A stretch of DNA of 64,000 nucleotides from an uncultured Eubacteriales bacterium (GTDB lineage Bacteria > Bacillota > Clostridia > Peptostreptococcales > Anaerovoracaceae): the NCBI GenBank assembly GCA_902786355.1, contig CADABZ010000005.1, positions 1-64,000 on the forward strand, given 5' to 3'. The notes beneath the pieces are model-generated. The model saw only the letters and a program-made list of their open reading frames with translations, searched no databases and had not been told where the DNA came from. Position numbers and translations under genes: made by a program. This document shows, one piece after another, positions 63,201-64,000 of this stretch (its first letter is position 1; every line of letters starts with the position of its first letter).

Positions 63201-63312
63201 TAGTATGTTTTACAAATTTGGAAATACCGAAAACACTTTCACTTTTCCTGTACTCTTCGAGTACCCAGTCTAATAGATGCTTGTACGGCATTGGACGCAT
63301 AATATCACTCAT
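60286..63312 (-). CDS. ygfK: YgfK-type oxidoreductase (annotated putative selenate reductase)
   Basis: Large multidomain redox enzyme, 1008 aa, built like dihydropyrimidine dehydrogenase PreT-PreA in another order. The N-terminal dihydroorotate-dehydrogenase-like barrel carries GPAAGPNTQLAQN (about 53-65). A Cys-rich GltD-like domain follows (CSGGCP, CPHTCADRC, about 440-500). Then come FAD (VAVIGGGPAGLAAA) and NAD(P)H (VVVIGGGNTAMDVA) folds, and C-terminal clusters CLGCATVCEVCADVCP and CNECGNCAVFCP. Despite its name it is part of the anaerobic urate-degradation gene set, where a reductive ring step is the likely job. Strong AAGGAGG upstream. Confidence 0.92.
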   Translation of the reverse strand: MSDIMRPMPYKHLLDWVLEEYRKSESVFGISKFVKHTNGQALPIFDEKIESPFGPAAGPNTQLAQNIVAAYAAGSRFFELKTVQKMDGAELAACVAKPCITAHDECYNCEWSTELYVPQAYEEYVKAWFICKILSKELGLGDPDGFVFNMSVGYDLEGIKTPKVDKFIEEMKDASKTEVFKDAMEVSLQAVRDGRLKNVDEDFIRSIPARISNSITESTLHGCPPDEIERIASYLITEKNLNTFIKCNPTLLGYEFARNRLDSLGYDYIVFDDHHFLEDLQWEDAIPMFERLQKLCDERGLEFGVKITNTFPVDVKAGELPSEEMYMSGRSLFPLSIALAEKLTRQFDGKLRISYSGGADYFNIKEIFEAGIWPITMATTVLKPGGYQRMSQIGELLMDCGCERFAGVDKEKAAALVEMSQGERNRKQIKPLPERKNGEPLPMLDCFTAPCSGGCPIHQDIPAYLEAMEKGRPEEALRIILEKNALPFITGTICPHTCADRCMRNHYESSVRIREVKLMAAEKGAAKVAAALHAPAITSDKKVAVIGGGPAGLAAASFLSRAGVDVTLFEKRKRLGGVPRYVIPGFRISEDAINKDVALCSSYGAKMVKGREIVSINELRAEGYTDFVVCIGAWAEGSKTLKYGKEIDALEFLYDIKNSPDSDNIGREELGTVKLGTDVVVIGGGNTAMDVARAAKRQPGVEHVRLVYRRTRRYMPADEEELQMAIDDGVEFMELLAPEGVADGKLKCEICRLGEPDESGRRSPVGTGEYTEVPATAVIAAVGEKIHKGLYQTAGVELDSKGRPVVDDNLMTSVEGIYAAGDCRRGPATVVKAIADAQTIASAIIGADFDKYAELNADGNMDKLLARKGDLRDAPADKADDRCLGCATVCEVCADVCPNRANVVIDVPGFEKPQILHVDGMCNECGNCAVFCPYSGRPFKDKFTLFWSEEDFADSENNGFLPLEGTKVRVRLFGNVSEHDIADPKCTLPEGILAFIRAVTENYSYLLG

Positions 63313-63349
63313 ATTTCATTCCTCCTTACTATGAGCTTATTAACTTTGC

Positions 63350-63399
63350 CATAAGGTCATCCTCCTGCCGCCGCTTCGCACAGGCGGCCCTTCCTTATG
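63350..63399. repeat. REP-like hairpin element B
   Basis: Outer CATAAGG (63350-63356) with CCTTATG (63393-63399), inner GCCGCC (63367-63372) with GGCGGC (63383-63388). It occupies much of the 156-bp gap between ssnA and ygfK. Same plan as element A at 33989-34031. It could weaken readthrough between the two genes. Confidence 0.45.
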
Positions 63400-63468
63400 A
63401 CTGTCCCGACGCTCGCTGCTAAGCAGCCCTCTGACAGACTATTTGTTTACAATATCTACGATATTTTA

Positions 63469-64000
63469 TCAGTACTCTCTGTGGTTCAGCTCGCCCCAGA
63501 GCTTCTTGCTCTGCTCGAGTGTCCATGCATTGATAGCTTCTTCATCGATGCCGACGAATTCTCTGTCTTTGTACAGGACCTTGCCGTTGATGATAGTCGT
63601 TCTGCAGTTCTTGCCCATCATTCCGAAGATCATGTGTCCGTCGATATTCTCATCTGAGAATGGTGTGAACGGCTTGTAGTCCATTACGATAACGTCGGCT
63701 GCAGCGCCTTCCTTCAGGATGCCGAGAGGCTTTTTGAAGTATTTTGCTGCGATCTTTCTGTTGTTCTCAAACAGCATAGTCACATCCTCGCCCCATGCCA
63801 CATTAGGCATAGCTGCGTTGTGTCTCTGGATGATAAGGAAGACCTTGAGGCTCTCGAGCATGTCATGAGTATATGCATCTGTGCCCATACCTACTGTTAT
63901 GCCCTTAGCCATCATCTGGAGAACCGGTGCGCATCCTACAGCATTGCCCATGTTGGACTCAGGGTTGTTGACTACCATGGTGCCTGTCTCTTTGATGATA
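63469..64000 (-). CDS. ssnA: SsnA-type aminohydrolase, C-terminal part (cut by window edge)
   Basis: Metal-dependent amidohydrolase of the chlorohydrolase/SsnA group. About 177 C-terminal residues are visible. The reading frame stays open to base 64000 beyond the apparent Met at 63978, so the true start is outside. GMGTDAYTHDM has the conserved metal-binding Asp, and ADVIVMDYKPFTPF with the following C-terminal beta-sandwich is typical. ssnA neighbours ygfK in E. coli and in urate-degrading gut bacteria, where it probably removes an amino or amide group. First visible gene of the catabolic run. Confidence 0.88.
   Translation of the reverse strand, partial: IIKETGTMVVNNPESNMGNAVGCAPVLQMMAKGITVGMGTDAYTHDMLESLKVFLIIQRHNAAMPNVAWGEDVTMLFENNRKIAAKYFKKPLGILKEGAAADVIVMDYKPFTPFSDENIDGHMIFGMMGKNCRTTIINGKVLYKDREFVGIDEEAINAWTLEQSKKLWGELNHREY

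Noticed and set aside
1..64000. CRISPR arrays, IS elements, rRNA genes, T-box leaders
   Set aside because: Looked for regularly spaced repeats, transposase motifs, rRNA sequence and the T-box core; none seen.

Overview
The window looks like chromosomal DNA of a strictly anaerobic member of the Clostridia (Bacillota), probably a gut fermenter. The signs are a FeoA-FeoB fusion, class III (anaerobic) ribonucleotide reductase, reverse rubrerythrin, butyrate kinase, an S-box SAM riboswitch and near-consensus sigma-A promoters. I cannot name the genus. Most genes lie on the minus strand. There is no prophage, insertion sequence or CRISPR array.

Layout. 1-10.8 kb: tRNA-Ser(GGA), the iron transporter feoAB behind a TTAAC-repeat operator candidate, a DUF2130 protein, an ABC exporter, butyrate kinase, typA and a DUF2207 membrane protein. 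11-14 kb (plus strand): dCMP deaminase, a divergent DapB-like reductase and a COG2509 flavoprotein. 14-19.4 kb (minus): metK, dut and an HI0933-family flavoprotein form one tight run behind a SAM-I riboswitch, followed by a cytidylate-kinase-like gene and alaX. 19.4-19.6 kb is a cluster of DnaA boxes. 19.7-28.4 kb: an unknown gene, rluB, scpB, scpA, truA, an A24 peptidase, a hydrolase, a PfkB kinase, a THUMP methyltransferase and nrdG. 28.5-31.2 kb: anaerobic ribonucleotide reductase, in which the glycyl-radical tail is encoded by its own 53-codon gene. 31.4-38.2 kb: arginase, DUF1508 and DUF5131 genes, rubrerythrin, a DtxR-family regulator, two small membrane proteins, a nitrilase and a DMT transporter, with several shared operator-like sites.

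38.2-50.5 kb is de novo pyrimidine synthesis (pyrE, pyrF, pyrD, pyrK, carB, pyrC, then pyrI and pyrB) with thiN, a second COG2509 flavoprotein and xpt. carA is not in the window. 50.7-64 kb is a purine/uric-acid catabolic cluster of the E. coli yge/ygf type: ygeY, arcC, ygeW, hyuA, xdhD, a poly-4Fe-4S protein, yqeB, ygfK and ssnA (cut by the window edge). Its likely logic is that a selenium-dependent molybdenum hydroxylase and the YgfK oxidoreductase act on the purine, amidohydrolases (SsnA, HyuA, YgeY) open and trim it, and the YgeW transcarbamylase passes carbamoyl phosphate to carbamate kinase for ATP. The pyrimidine genes beside it use the same intermediate.

The strongest points for follow-up are the split NrdD, the purine cluster with a 24-residue tandem repeat inside XdhD, the DnaA-box cluster, the NrdR-type box in front of two unknown membrane-protein genes, and a 40-bp promoter/operator present twice within 1.5 kb.
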